IMG/VR virus record: IMGVR_UViG_3300028299_000014
Span: 1-35,343 of that record
DNA length: 35,343 nucleotides
Direction: 5' to 3' (one strand)
DNA from: a virus
Positions within the stretch are counted from its first letter, which is position 1. Every line of letters begins with the position of its first letter. The notes under the pieces were generated by a model that saw only the letters and a program-made list of their open reading frames with translations, was not told the origin of the DNA and searched no databases. This document shows, piece after piece, positions 8,604 through 15,320 of the stretch. A program made the position numbers and the translations under genes.

Positions 8604-9229
8604 AACCAATCTTTTAATTCTCCCATATATTCATATACATTGTCTATGTAAAATTCATAACCAAATTTTGACATAGGATTAAAACCACAATATGATATTT
8701 TACCCTTATCTATTTTTACATTAAGGTATATAGATGCACCTTTATTTTTTAATATTTTATAAATACGATAATGTTTTTCTTTGTCTAATTTTTTCATAAT
8801 ATTTTCAAAATCCTCAAATTTAACAAGGAAAAAATACCATCCATCTTCTAAATTTTCAATATGGTTTTCTTCCATCCATTCAAAGTCATCAAAGTTTATA
8901 TTCTCATTCACGTTCTCATTGATTACTATTAAATCTTTCTTTGGGTATCCATCTTCATATTCATTATCCCATTTTACAGTAACACTAAATATTCCATTTT
9001 TGGTGACAGTACCATCTGTCGGGTGGCCATTAAGATGTGATCCCCAAATAATAGGTTTAAAATCACTTAAACACTGATAATAATATCTAGAATCTCTTTT
9101 CATCCTAACTCTTGTTCCAATATTATTACCTTTAATAGACGATAATTCTATTGGTTCAGATGGATCTTCATCTTCCCAGTCAAAGTCATTCTCATCAAAA
9201 TCTATATTTTCAAATCTTTTTATTTTCAT
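8600..9229 (-). CDS. Tandem tagged protein with internal second tag, 209 aa
   Basis: Short tag MKIKRFENIDFDENDFDWED, a beta-rich body (GTRVRMKRDSRYYYQCL, GTVTKNGIFSVTVKWDNEY, typical of a small barrel), then I103-N104-E105 and a second acidic tag (NINFDDFEWMEEN). Residues 125-209 form a family C body (LEDGWYFFLVKF, YKILKNKGA, YEFYIDNVYEYMGEL) shared with the second half of 9226-9933. The first tag has RFE in place of LFE. It is coupled by 4-base overlaps on both sides. Confidence 0.85.
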   Translation of the reverse strand: MKIKRFENIDFDENDFDWEDEDPSEPIELSSIKGNNIGTRVRMKRDSRYYYQCLSDFKPIIWGSHLNGHPTDGTVTKNGIFSVTVKWDNEYEDGYPKKDLIVINENVNENINFDDFEWMEENHIENLEDGWYFFLVKFEDFENIMKKLDKEKHYRIYKILKNKGASIYLNVKIDKGKISYCGFNPMSKFGYEFYIDNVYEYMGELKDWL

Positions 9230-9933
9230 ATTAAATCATCTATTTCACCTAGATATTCGTAATCTAGTTTAATATAATATTTATACCCATTTTCATCAGG
9301 CATCCATCCATAACTACTATGTTTTCCATTCATACTTACTATACTAATAAAAAAGAAGTCTTTACATTTTATTTTTATATTCTTATTTGAAAATGGATTT
9401 AAACCATTGATATCTTTTCTAAATTTATCAAATACTTTTCTGTAATAAAAAATATCCTTACCCATTGGTACTTTAATAAAATATTTACCATCTGGTAAAT
9501 CATAGATATCTCTTTCTTCTTCCCAGTCCCAATCATTCTCATCAAAATCTAATTCTTCAAAAAGATTATCATTGTCATGACCATCATCATCATATAATAC
9601 AACAATTTTATCACTCATATATATTTCTGTTTCACCATCAACATCAAGATTTAAAAAAATTATAACCTTTTGTTCACTCTCAACATTTCTTTGATATCCT
9701 TTGTCTACTCTTAGGCATTTTTGATTACAAATAACAACCTTATCATTTCTATCTATTATTCTAATATGTTTGTCTAAAATATTTTCATTTAACCATTTCA
9801 CACACTCATCTAGATTACCTAAATGATTATACAAATTTCTAATTTTAATATTTCTAAAATCAATATCAGGGTCTTCTTCTTCATAATCCCAATCATCAAA
9901 ATCTATTTTTTCAAATAATTTAATATATTTCAT
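9226..9933 (-). CDS. Tandem tagged protein with internal second tag, 235 aa
   Basis: The ATG at 9933 overlaps the upstream stop (ATGA) and is preferred to an ATG three codons earlier. Module 1: tag MKYIKLFEKIDFDDWDYEEE and a body with HLGNLDECVKWLNENIL and KVVICNQKCLRVDKGYQ. Module 2 starts with L124-F125-E126 inside NLFEELDFDENDWDWEEE, the most complete internal copy, and continues into a family C body (LPDGKYFIKVPMG, YKYYIKLDYEYLGEI). Either a fusion of two tagged genes or a polyprotein. Confidence 0.85.
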   Translation of the reverse strand: MKYIKLFEKIDFDDWDYEEEDPDIDFRNIKIRNLYNHLGNLDECVKWLNENILDKHIRIIDRNDKVVICNQKCLRVDKGYQRNVESEQKVIIFLNLDVDGETEIYMSDKIVVLYDDDGHDNDNLFEELDFDENDWDWEEERDIYDLPDGKYFIKVPMGKDIFYYRKVFDKFRKDINGLNPFSNKNIKIKCKDFFFISIVSMNGKHSSYGWMPDENGYKYYIKLDYEYLGEIDDLI

Positions 9934-10340
9934 GGTCTCCATATAATTTTAGTTTTAAATTCATTATCCAAAAGACGATATAATGTATTTTCAGTTTCTT
10001 CAATATAATCCTCTTCATTTTTGTAGAATTTTATTTTTTTACCATCACCTCGTCTTTCAAAAAGTATTATTATATAATTCTCCCAAGATTTCTCTAGATT
10101 TTTATCTTCATAATCAACTTCTCTACCACTAGACCATTTTATATTATTTCTATTTAAAAAATCAACAAAATCTTTCCATAATTTTTTAGGCACTTTTATA
10201 CTAAATGTCTCAATATCACTTCTTTTTATTCCATTATCTATTAATTTTAAAAATTTCTTATCATCAACATCTGGTTTTGGGTCATCTTCTTCCCATTCCC
10301 AATCATTTTCAAAATCTAATTCTTCAAATCTTTTTATCAC
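9930..10340 (-). CDS. Tagged protein, 136 aa
   Basis: Short tag MIKRFEELDFENDWEWEEDD (RFE, not LFE). The body, about 110 residues, includes ETFSIKVPKKLWKDFVDFLNR and YIIILFERRGDGKKIKFYK, an alternating alpha/beta pattern without recognisable catalytic residues. It overlaps the downstream gene by 4 bases and lies 4 bases from the upstream gene's stop. Function unknown. Confidence 0.8.
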   Translation of the reverse strand: MIKRFEELDFENDWEWEEDDPKPDVDDKKFLKLIDNGIKRSDIETFSIKVPKKLWKDFVDFLNRNNIKWSSGREVDYEDKNLEKSWENYIIILFERRGDGKKIKFYKNEEDYIEETENTLYRLLDNEFKTKIIWRP

Positions 10341-10344
10341 AATC

Positions 10345-10770
10345 TTAATTTATTACTTTTTGAAATCCAACATAAGCGCCGTTAGTCTGCATCATATGAA
10401 TGTTACAACGACCCTTCAATTGTTTTCGTATTGATAATTGGGCCGCACTTTGGGTTTCACCTATGACTACAACCACATTATATTTACTATCACCTTTGAA
10501 AAAACTATCTATTGGTAAATTACCTGGTAGATTTTTTAGCTTCTTCGCCATTTTTAAAGCCTCTTTACCATCAATTGATTTTACTTGATTGTATTGTTTC
10601 TTTTGTATCATTTCTATACCAATATTATCACCACTAGATACACCTTTGGCAAATGTTGGAGATCCAACTAACAAACTAGCTCCAAGAGCCACACCAGTTA
10701 TTGCTGTTTTCCAACCCTCGTTTTCTTCTTCAAAATTAAAAAATTCTTCATATGTTTTTAAATTTTCCAT
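10345..10770 (-). CDS. Tagged protein with hydrophobic segment, 141 aa
   Basis: The start at 10770 gives MENLKTYEEFFNFEEENEGW, a divergent tag (KTYEEF resembles T4 capsid-targeting KTYxEF); the upstream ATG at 10803 would place 11 unrelated residues before it. Residues 22-41 (TAITGVALGASLLVGSPTFA) form a hydrophobic stretch with a signal-peptidase-like end, so the mature part may be exported or membrane-anchored after delivery. The C-terminal part (YNVVVVIGETQSAAQLSIRK) looks like one alpha/beta unit. No family recognised. Confidence 0.75.
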   Translation of the reverse strand: MENLKTYEEFFNFEEENEGWKTAITGVALGASLLVGSPTFAKGVSSGDNIGIEMIQKKQYNQVKSIDGKEALKMAKKLKNLPGNLPIDSFFKGDSKYNVVVVIGETQSAAQLSIRKQLKGRCNIHMMQTNGAYVGFQKVIN

Positions 10771-10805
10771 ATTTTTATAATTATTTTTATGGTTCCATTT
10801 CAATC

Positions 10806-10856
10806 TTAGTTTTCATCCCAAATATCATAATTTTCAAATAATTTTATATATCTCAT
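10806..10856 (-). CDS. Free-standing tag peptide, 16 aa
   Basis: A 16-codon frame, MRYIKLFENYDIWDEN, that is nothing but the tag: basic/aromatic half, LFE, then a shortened acidic half with its Trp. The ATG overlaps the stop of 10856-11224 by one base (TAATG), indicating translational coupling. It may be a functional peptide (for example a scaffold or protease decoy) or the remnant of a gene that lost its body. The frame alone would not be convincing; the exact tag match is the evidence. Confidence 0.6.
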   Translation of the reverse strand: MRYIKLFENYDIWDEN

Positions 10857-11224
10857 TAGTAATATTTTATATTTTCAATATCAACTCTAATTTTATCACA
10901 GATGTTTTTTAATTTATCTATATGAGAACTTCTATTACGAACATATGATATATTCATATTTTCAGTAATTTCTTTATATTTATCTCCTTTAATTAGTTTA
11001 TCTATCTCAAAAAAGACAAAATCATTAAATCTTAATTTTCCTAGATCTAGGTCGTAAAATAAAATATGCATTTTATCTCCAACTAAACTACCTAGAAAAT
11101 AAGAACCATCGTTTCTTGGATGGTAAAAAACATATATGTTAGAATATAAATCTTCTTCCTCTTCAAATTCTTCATAATCCCAATCATCAAAATCTATTTC
11201 CTCAAATAATTTAATATATTTCAC
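10856..11224 (-). CDS. Tagged protein, paralogue family B, 122 aa, GTG start
   Basis: Starts with GTG: V/M-KYIKLFEEIDFDDWDYEE, then an extra acidic run. The body (NIYVFYHPRNDGSYFLGSLVG, GKLRFNDFVFFEIDKL) matches the second module of 7971-8603 (YVVFPHPNDN, GKLKFSDREF). It is the first gene of the 15-gene leftward run; the 48 bases to the divergent gene at 11273 must hold both promoters, but I see no TAnnTTTG there at a sensible distance. Confidence 0.85.
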   Translation of the reverse strand: MKYIKLFEEIDFDDWDYEEFEEEEDLYSNIYVFYHPRNDGSYFLGSLVGDKMHILFYDLDLGKLRFNDFVFFEIDKLIKGDKYKEITENMNISYVRNRSSHIDKLKNICDKIRVDIENIKYY

Positions 11225-11272
11225 CCAAAGACATTATTTTTATATATATATATTAAAAATGAAAAACACTTT

Positions 11273-11917
11273 ATGAAAATTTTAGTCGCTTGTGAAGAAA
11301 GTCAAACAATAACAAAAGAACTTAGAAAGAAAGGACACGAAGCGTATAGTTGTGATATATTACAATGTAGTGGTGGTCATCCAGAGTGGCATATATGTGA
11401 TGATGTGACAAATCATTTAGATGAGAACTGGGACGCGATGATAGCACATCCAGAATGTACATACTTAACTGTTACAGGAAATAAATGGTATTTTCATCCT
11501 GATGATAAACATTTACCATTAAATGAAAGAAGACCACATCCTAATTTTCCAAATAGAAAGAAAGATAGATACGAAGCGATAGGATTTTTTATGTTTCTCG
11601 CGAACGCACCGATATCTCGTATAGCGATTGAAAACCCAGTTGGAATAATGAACACAATTTGGAGAAAACCAGACCAAATAATTCAACCCTATGAATTTGG
11701 TGATCCTCACGCTAAAAAAACTTGTTTATGGTTAAAAGGATTACCAAAATTAGTTCCTACCAATATAGTTGAACCTGAGTATGTTACATTCAAAAGTGGA
11801 AAAAGAATGGCAAAATGGTATACGGACGCGGTTAATCTTCCACGAAAAGAAAGAGCGAAATTAAGGAGTAAAACTTTTCAAGGTATCGCGGAAGCGATGG
11901 TGGATCAATGGTTTTAA
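11273..11917 (+). CDS. Phage DNA cytosine methyltransferase-like protein, 214 aa
   Basis: Resembles a compact phage family annotated as C5 cytosine methyltransferase. Visible: an N-terminal SAM-fold start (MKILVACEESQTITKELRKKGHEAYSCD) in two beta-alpha units, HPECTYLTVTGNKWY with the putative catalytic Cys in the motif IV position (PEC instead of PPC), and IENPVGIMN in the motif VI position (ENP for ENV). The late PHAKKTCLWLKGLP is also family-typical. It is shorter than classical 5mC methyltransferases and has no clear target-recognition domain. It stands alone on this strand and overlaps the stop of the convergent GNAT gene by 4 bases. A 5-codon frame (MKNTL) ends over its ATG. Confidence 0.7.
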   Translation: MKILVACEESQTITKELRKKGHEAYSCDILQCSGGHPEWHICDDVTNHLDENWDAMIAHPECTYLTVTGNKWYFHPDDKHLPLNERRPHPNFPNRKKDRYEAIGFFMFLANAPISRIAIENPVGIMNTIWRKPDQIIQPYEFGDPHAKKTCLWLKGLPKLVPTNIVEPEYVTFKSGKRMAKWYTDAVNLPRKERAKLRSKTFQGIAEAMVDQWF

Positions 11918-12708
11918 AGTTTTTTCCATTTTTCGTAAGCTGATAATAATGAATTATGTATCTTGGTAGCTTCTCTAACAACCTTTTCGGTTTTCTTTAA
12001 TTTTATAGAATAACCCTCTTCCTCTGTTCTATTATTTAAGTTTATTCTATCAGCTCTTAAAAATATAGCCATATCAGGTTTTGTTAATTTCATATCCAAC
12101 GCTTTCTGTTTAGCGGTTTCACGATCAGGAGCTAAAATATACCCAATTATATCATAATCTCTTCCAATCGCTACCGTATAGATGTATTGTGGTCTATCAT
12201 CTTTGATATCCTCATCTTCCCAAAAATCATCATTTATTTCAATATCTTCAAATATTTTCGGATGATTTAAATCTTTTATCATATAATCTCCATTATCCGT
12301 TGGATAATATTTAAATCCAGCCTTTGTATAAAATTTTATCAATGTTTTTGTTTCTGTGTCTTTATCAGAGGATTCTAAAATGATGAACTTTTTATTTTCT
12401 TCTATAGATAATTTAATAATTTCTTTTAAAAAGTATTCTCCATACCCCATTTTTCTATATTCTGGATCTATCTTCATATATCCCAATTCTAATCCATTTT
12501 CTATATCTATATCTAAATTATATTTTTCAAAAACCTCTTTAAATCTCCAAATTTTTCCAAAATTTCCAACATTAGATAAAAAAGCATATCCTATTTTTTT
12601 ATTATCTAAATAAAGTTTACAAGTCTTACCATCATATGTCATTTGTATATCCTCTTCCCAAAAATCATCATTAATATCAACATCTTCAAAAAGTTTAATA
12701 TGTTTCAT
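11914..12708 (-). CDS. Tagged GNAT acetyltransferase with second tagged module, 264 aa
   Basis: The start at 12708 gives the tag MKHIKLFEDVDINDDFWEED; an ATG 8 codons upstream would bury it. Residues 22-148 are a GNAT N-acetyltransferase: acetyl-CoA motif A is IDPEYRKMGYGEYFLKEI at 80-97, followed by KFIILESS and an FYTKAGF motif near 126. A second tag, KIFEDIEINDDFWEDED (I152-F153-E154), opens a C-terminal module of about 110 residues (YIYTVAIGRDYDIIGYI, RETAKQKALDM). An enzyme carrying the tag is a parallel to T4 Alt, an ADP-ribosyltransferase packaged in the head and injected. The acetylation substrate is unknown. Confidence 0.8.
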   Translation of the reverse strand: MKHIKLFEDVDINDDFWEEDIQMTYDGKTCKLYLDNKKIGYAFLSNVGNFGKIWRFKEVFEKYNLDIDIENGLELGYMKIDPEYRKMGYGEYFLKEIIKLSIEENKKFIILESSDKDTETKTLIKFYTKAGFKYYPTDNGDYMIKDLNHPKIFEDIEINDDFWEDEDIKDDRPQYIYTVAIGRDYDIIGYILAPDRETAKQKALDMKLTKPDMAIFLRADRINLNNRTEEEGYSIKLKKTEKVVREATKIHNSLLSAYEKWKKL

Positions 12709-12715
12709 AATTTGT

Positions 12716-12770
12716 ATATAGTAAAAAACCATTTTTAAAAATTACTATATAACAATAAATAACAATAAAT
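12716..12770 (+). promoter_or_regulatory. Inverted and direct repeats upstream of the RHH gene (putative operator)
   Basis: ATATAGTAA (12716-12724) and TTACTATAT (12742-12750) are perfect 9-base inverted repeats; AACAATAAAT is then directly repeated (12751-12760 and 12761-12770), ending five bases before the ATG. Ribbon-helix-helix proteins usually bind short inverted or tandem repeats near their own promoter, so autoregulation is a reasonable inference. TTACTATATA (12742-12751) also occurs before the other two homing endonuclease genes. Confidence 0.5.
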
Positions 12771-12774
12771 AGTA

Positions 12775-12942
12775 ATGAAGAAAACAAAAACATTTACAAT
12801 AGATGAAAATTTGTTAGAGGAGTTTATTGAAATATCAAAAAAGAAATCAATAAATAAATCATTATTTATTGAAAATTCAATACGGGATTTCATTGAAAAA
12901 TATAAAAATGAAAATGATTTTAACAGAGAAGGTAAAGGTTAA
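12775..12942 (+). CDS. Ribbon-helix-helix DNA-binding protein, 55 aa
   Basis: A 55-residue frame starting MKKTKTFTIDENLLEEFIEI and continuing through SKKKSINKSLFIENSIRDFI. The pattern, a beta strand with alternating residues (KTFTI), helix 1 (DENLLEEFIEISKK), the N/S-K-S turn and helix 2, is that of CopG/Arc-like regulators. It overlaps the homing endonuclease start by 35 bases. It probably controls its own promoter or that of the endonuclease. Confidence 0.7.
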   Translation: MKKTKTFTIDENLLEEFIEISKKKSINKSLFIENSIRDFIEKYKNENDFNREGKG

Positions 12943-14476
12943 TATATCTTTTAATAATAAAGAACATTATTCCAAATATTTTGATAATTTGAAAATTGGT
13001 AATCAAATAGAAATATCACCAGATGAACTTTCAAAAAATAGTCATTTAAAGATATTGGTAATGTGTGATATTTGTAAAGAAGAAAAATTTATTCCATATA
13101 GAGAATATCTTCAAAGTTTTGATAATGGAAATTATTATTCTTGTAGAAAATGCAATAAAGATAAATTTAGAAATACTTGCATAGAGAGATATGGTGTTAA
13201 TCACCCATTGAAAAACAAAGAGATAAGAGATAAAATAGAAGAAACCAATTTGAATAAATATGGGTGTAAGAATGTTTTCCAAAGTGATATTATTAAAAAT
13301 AAAATAAAAGAAACAAACTTAAAAAAATACGGAGTTGAATATTCTGGTCAATCTGAAAACAACAAGAAAAAATCAAAGAAAACTTGTTTGTCTAAATATG
13401 GAGTGGAACATCATTTGAAAAATAAAACAATATTAAAAAAACAACACAATACAAATATGGAGAGGTATGGGACAATAACTTCTTCTAGGAATGATAAAAT
13501 AAAAGAAAAAATATCAATAGGAATTAAAAATTTCTATATGAAAAATTCTAATAAGTTTTATGAAAATTTAACAGGAATAAGTGGGAATACAATAGAAATA
13601 TTTTGTGAAAAATGTAAAAAAACATTTAAAGTAAAAAAACATTTTTATCATGGTCGAAAACATATAAACGCAGAACAGTGTATATTTTGTAATCCTTTGA
13701 ATAATTTAGAATCATCGTATGAAAATAATATTAAGGAATTTATCAATGATAATTATGATAATGTTATTATTTTTAATGATAGGAAAGAAATAAACTTAGA
13801 ATTGGATATTTATTTGCCAGATTTAAAATTAGCGTTTGAATTTAATGGATTATATTGGCACTCAGAACTATTTAAATCAAATAATTATCACTTACAAAAG
13901 ACCGAATTATGTGAAGAAAATGGAATACAATTAATTCATATTTATGAGGATGATTGGATTTATAAAAATGATATTGTTAAATCAATGATATTAAATAAGT
14001 TGGGGAAAACCGAAAATAAAATAGACTTTAACAAATGTGAAATTAGTGAAATAACAGATAATAAATTAGTGAAAGAGTTTTTAGAGGAAAATCATATTCA
14101 AGGATTTATTGGAAGTAAAGTTAAATTGGGTCTTTTTTATAATGATGATTTAGTTAGCTTAATGACTTTTGGGAAAAGAAAAATGGAATATGAGTTATTG
14201 AGGTTTTGTAATAAACTAAATACGAATGTGATTGAATCGGAAAATAAATTATTAAAGTACTTCATTGAAAATTATAAACCAATAATGATTACAATATATG
14301 TGGATAGATCGTGGAGTACAGGGGATTTATATAAAAAATTAGGATTTGAATATGAAGGAAAGACAAAACCTAGTTTTTATTATATTGTTGATAAAAAAAA
14401 ATATAAAAATAAAAGCAAATTAGAAAAAAAGATATACAGAATATATGATTCTGGAAATCTGAAGTTTATCTACTAA
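12908..14476 (+). CDS. Homing endonuclease 1 with KYG repeats and PD-(D/E)XK-like nuclease, 522 aa
   Basis: I choose the ATG at 12908 (MKMILTEKVKVN); the open frame extends to 12869. Features in order: zinc-knuckle pair CDIC...CRKC; four copies of a (T)xxxKYGVxxxxK-type repeat (RYGVNHPLKNKE, KYGCKNVFQS, KYGVEYSGQ, KYGVEHHLKN), the DUF723-like DNA-binding repeat of phage homing enzymes; a second zinc pair CEKC...CIFC; then a nuclease core ELDIYLPDLKLAFEFNGLYW with candidate acidic residues; and a C-terminal domain ending in YRIYDSGNLKF. The C-terminal half is closely similar to homing endonuclease 2. A mobile gene, converging on the gene at 14466-15227 with an 11-base overlap. Confidence 0.85.
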   Translation: MKMILTEKVKVNISFNNKEHYSKYFDNLKIGNQIEISPDELSKNSHLKILVMCDICKEEKFIPYREYLQSFDNGNYYSCRKCNKDKFRNTCIERYGVNHPLKNKEIRDKIEETNLNKYGCKNVFQSDIIKNKIKETNLKKYGVEYSGQSENNKKKSKKTCLSKYGVEHHLKNKTILKKQHNTNMERYGTITSSRNDKIKEKISIGIKNFYMKNSNKFYENLTGISGNTIEIFCEKCKKTFKVKKHFYHGRKHINAEQCIFCNPLNNLESSYENNIKEFINDNYDNVIIFNDRKEINLELDIYLPDLKLAFEFNGLYWHSELFKSNNYHLQKTELCEENGIQLIHIYEDDWIYKNDIVKSMILNKLGKTENKIDFNKCEISEITDNKLVKEFLEENHIQGFIGSKVKLGLFYNDDLVSLMTFGKRKMEYELLRFCNKLNTNVIESENKLLKYFIENYKPIMITIYVDRSWSTGDLYKKLGFEYEGKTKPSFYYIVDKKKYKNKSKLEKKIYRIYDSGNLKFIY

Positions 14477-15227
14477 TTTTGAACCACGCAACCTTACTTT
14501 CTTCTTTAACTAGAGTTTCAACTTTTTCCATCATCGCTTGACCTTCTGAAATCACATCAGACGCATTATATTGAAAATTTCCAGGTAATGAAAAGTTAAA
14601 TCTACCAATCAATTCTCCCATTCTTTTTCTTGACATACCAATAACATATTCTTTAAATAATTGTAAATCAAATAGTTCTTCTTGTTGAATTCTACACCAA
14701 CATTCTAATACCATTGGTCTTTCTATTTGTCCAAGTAAATTCAGTCTTTTACTAACTGGGTTATAATTGTATTTCATTCTTTCTAGTGAGAGTTTATTCA
14801 ACTCATCGGAAAACGCACTTATAACGGAACGATAAACACCCAAATCACCAGCGGTTGTTACAAATGAAGTAAGGAAGGGTTGATTAGTGACACCGAGATT
14901 AATAGATAGATATGGCGCTTGTATACCAATATTCCACATATGAGGTCTGTCTATGGATTTTATTTCAACAACCGCTTCTATTTCTTCTGGTAACACAAGA
15001 TATTTATATTGTGTATATTGTTCGGTTGTTAAGAAATCTAGTGGTAAATAATAATATATTTTTTGTAACGCGAACTGATAGTTTTTATAAAACCATTCTA
15101 ACGCGAGTTCCTTTATAAGCCGTTTTATTTCAATATCGGGTAATGTTTTTGGTAACATACCTGATATTGTTAAATCTTGTTGTACTATATCTATTAATTG
15201 TTCTATTGTTGTTGATCCACCGTACAT
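14466..15227 (-). CDS. Possible virion structural protein, 253 aa
   Basis: Starts MYGGSTTIEQLIDIVQQDLT, soluble, with aromatic-rich segments (ALEWFYKNYQFALQKIYYYL) and a Gly/Leu-rich middle. No tag and no enzyme motif. Composition and higher GC than neighbours resemble conserved phage structural (neck or connector-type) proteins, and I have a weak sense of similar proteins among T4-like relatives, but I cannot name it. It is flanked on both sides by homing endonucleases, which tend to sit next to conserved genes. Confidence 0.5.
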   Translation of the reverse strand: MYGGSTTIEQLIDIVQQDLTISGMLPKTLPDIEIKRLIKELALEWFYKNYQFALQKIYYYLPLDFLTTEQYTQYKYLVLPEEIEAVVEIKSIDRPHMWNIGIQAPYLSINLGVTNQPFLTSFVTTAGDLGVYRSVISAFSDELNKLSLERMKYNYNPVSKRLNLLGQIERPMVLECWCRIQQEELFDLQLFKEYVIGMSRKRMGELIGRFNFSLPGNFQYNASDVISEGQAMMEKVETLVKEESKVAWFKISR

Positions 15228-15274
15228 AAATATTATTGTTTTTCTTTATATATTAAAAAAACAATATCAAAATA

Positions 15275-15284
15275 TTACTATATA
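15275..15284 (+). promoter_or_regulatory. TTACTATATA element upstream of homing endonuclease 2
   Basis: The decamer TTACTATATA lies 36 bases before the ATG at 15321. The identical decamer precedes the RHH/homing endonuclease 1 pair (12742-12751) and homing endonuclease 3 (33405-33414). It may be the -10 region of a phage-specific promoter class. The match is seen; the role is inferred. Confidence 0.4.
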
Positions 15285-15320
15285 CCATAGTACATTGTTA
15301 CCAAAAAAGTCAGAAACGAT

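Noticed and set aside
11226-11233. TGTCTTTG near the GTG start of 10856-11224 as a -7 element
   Set aside because: It lies directly against the start codon, so transcription would begin inside the gene, and it departs from TAnnTTTG.
11259-11276. Five-codon leader frame MKNTL overlapping the methyltransferase ATG
   Set aside because: Far too short to support; ATG and TGA are frequent by chance in this composition.
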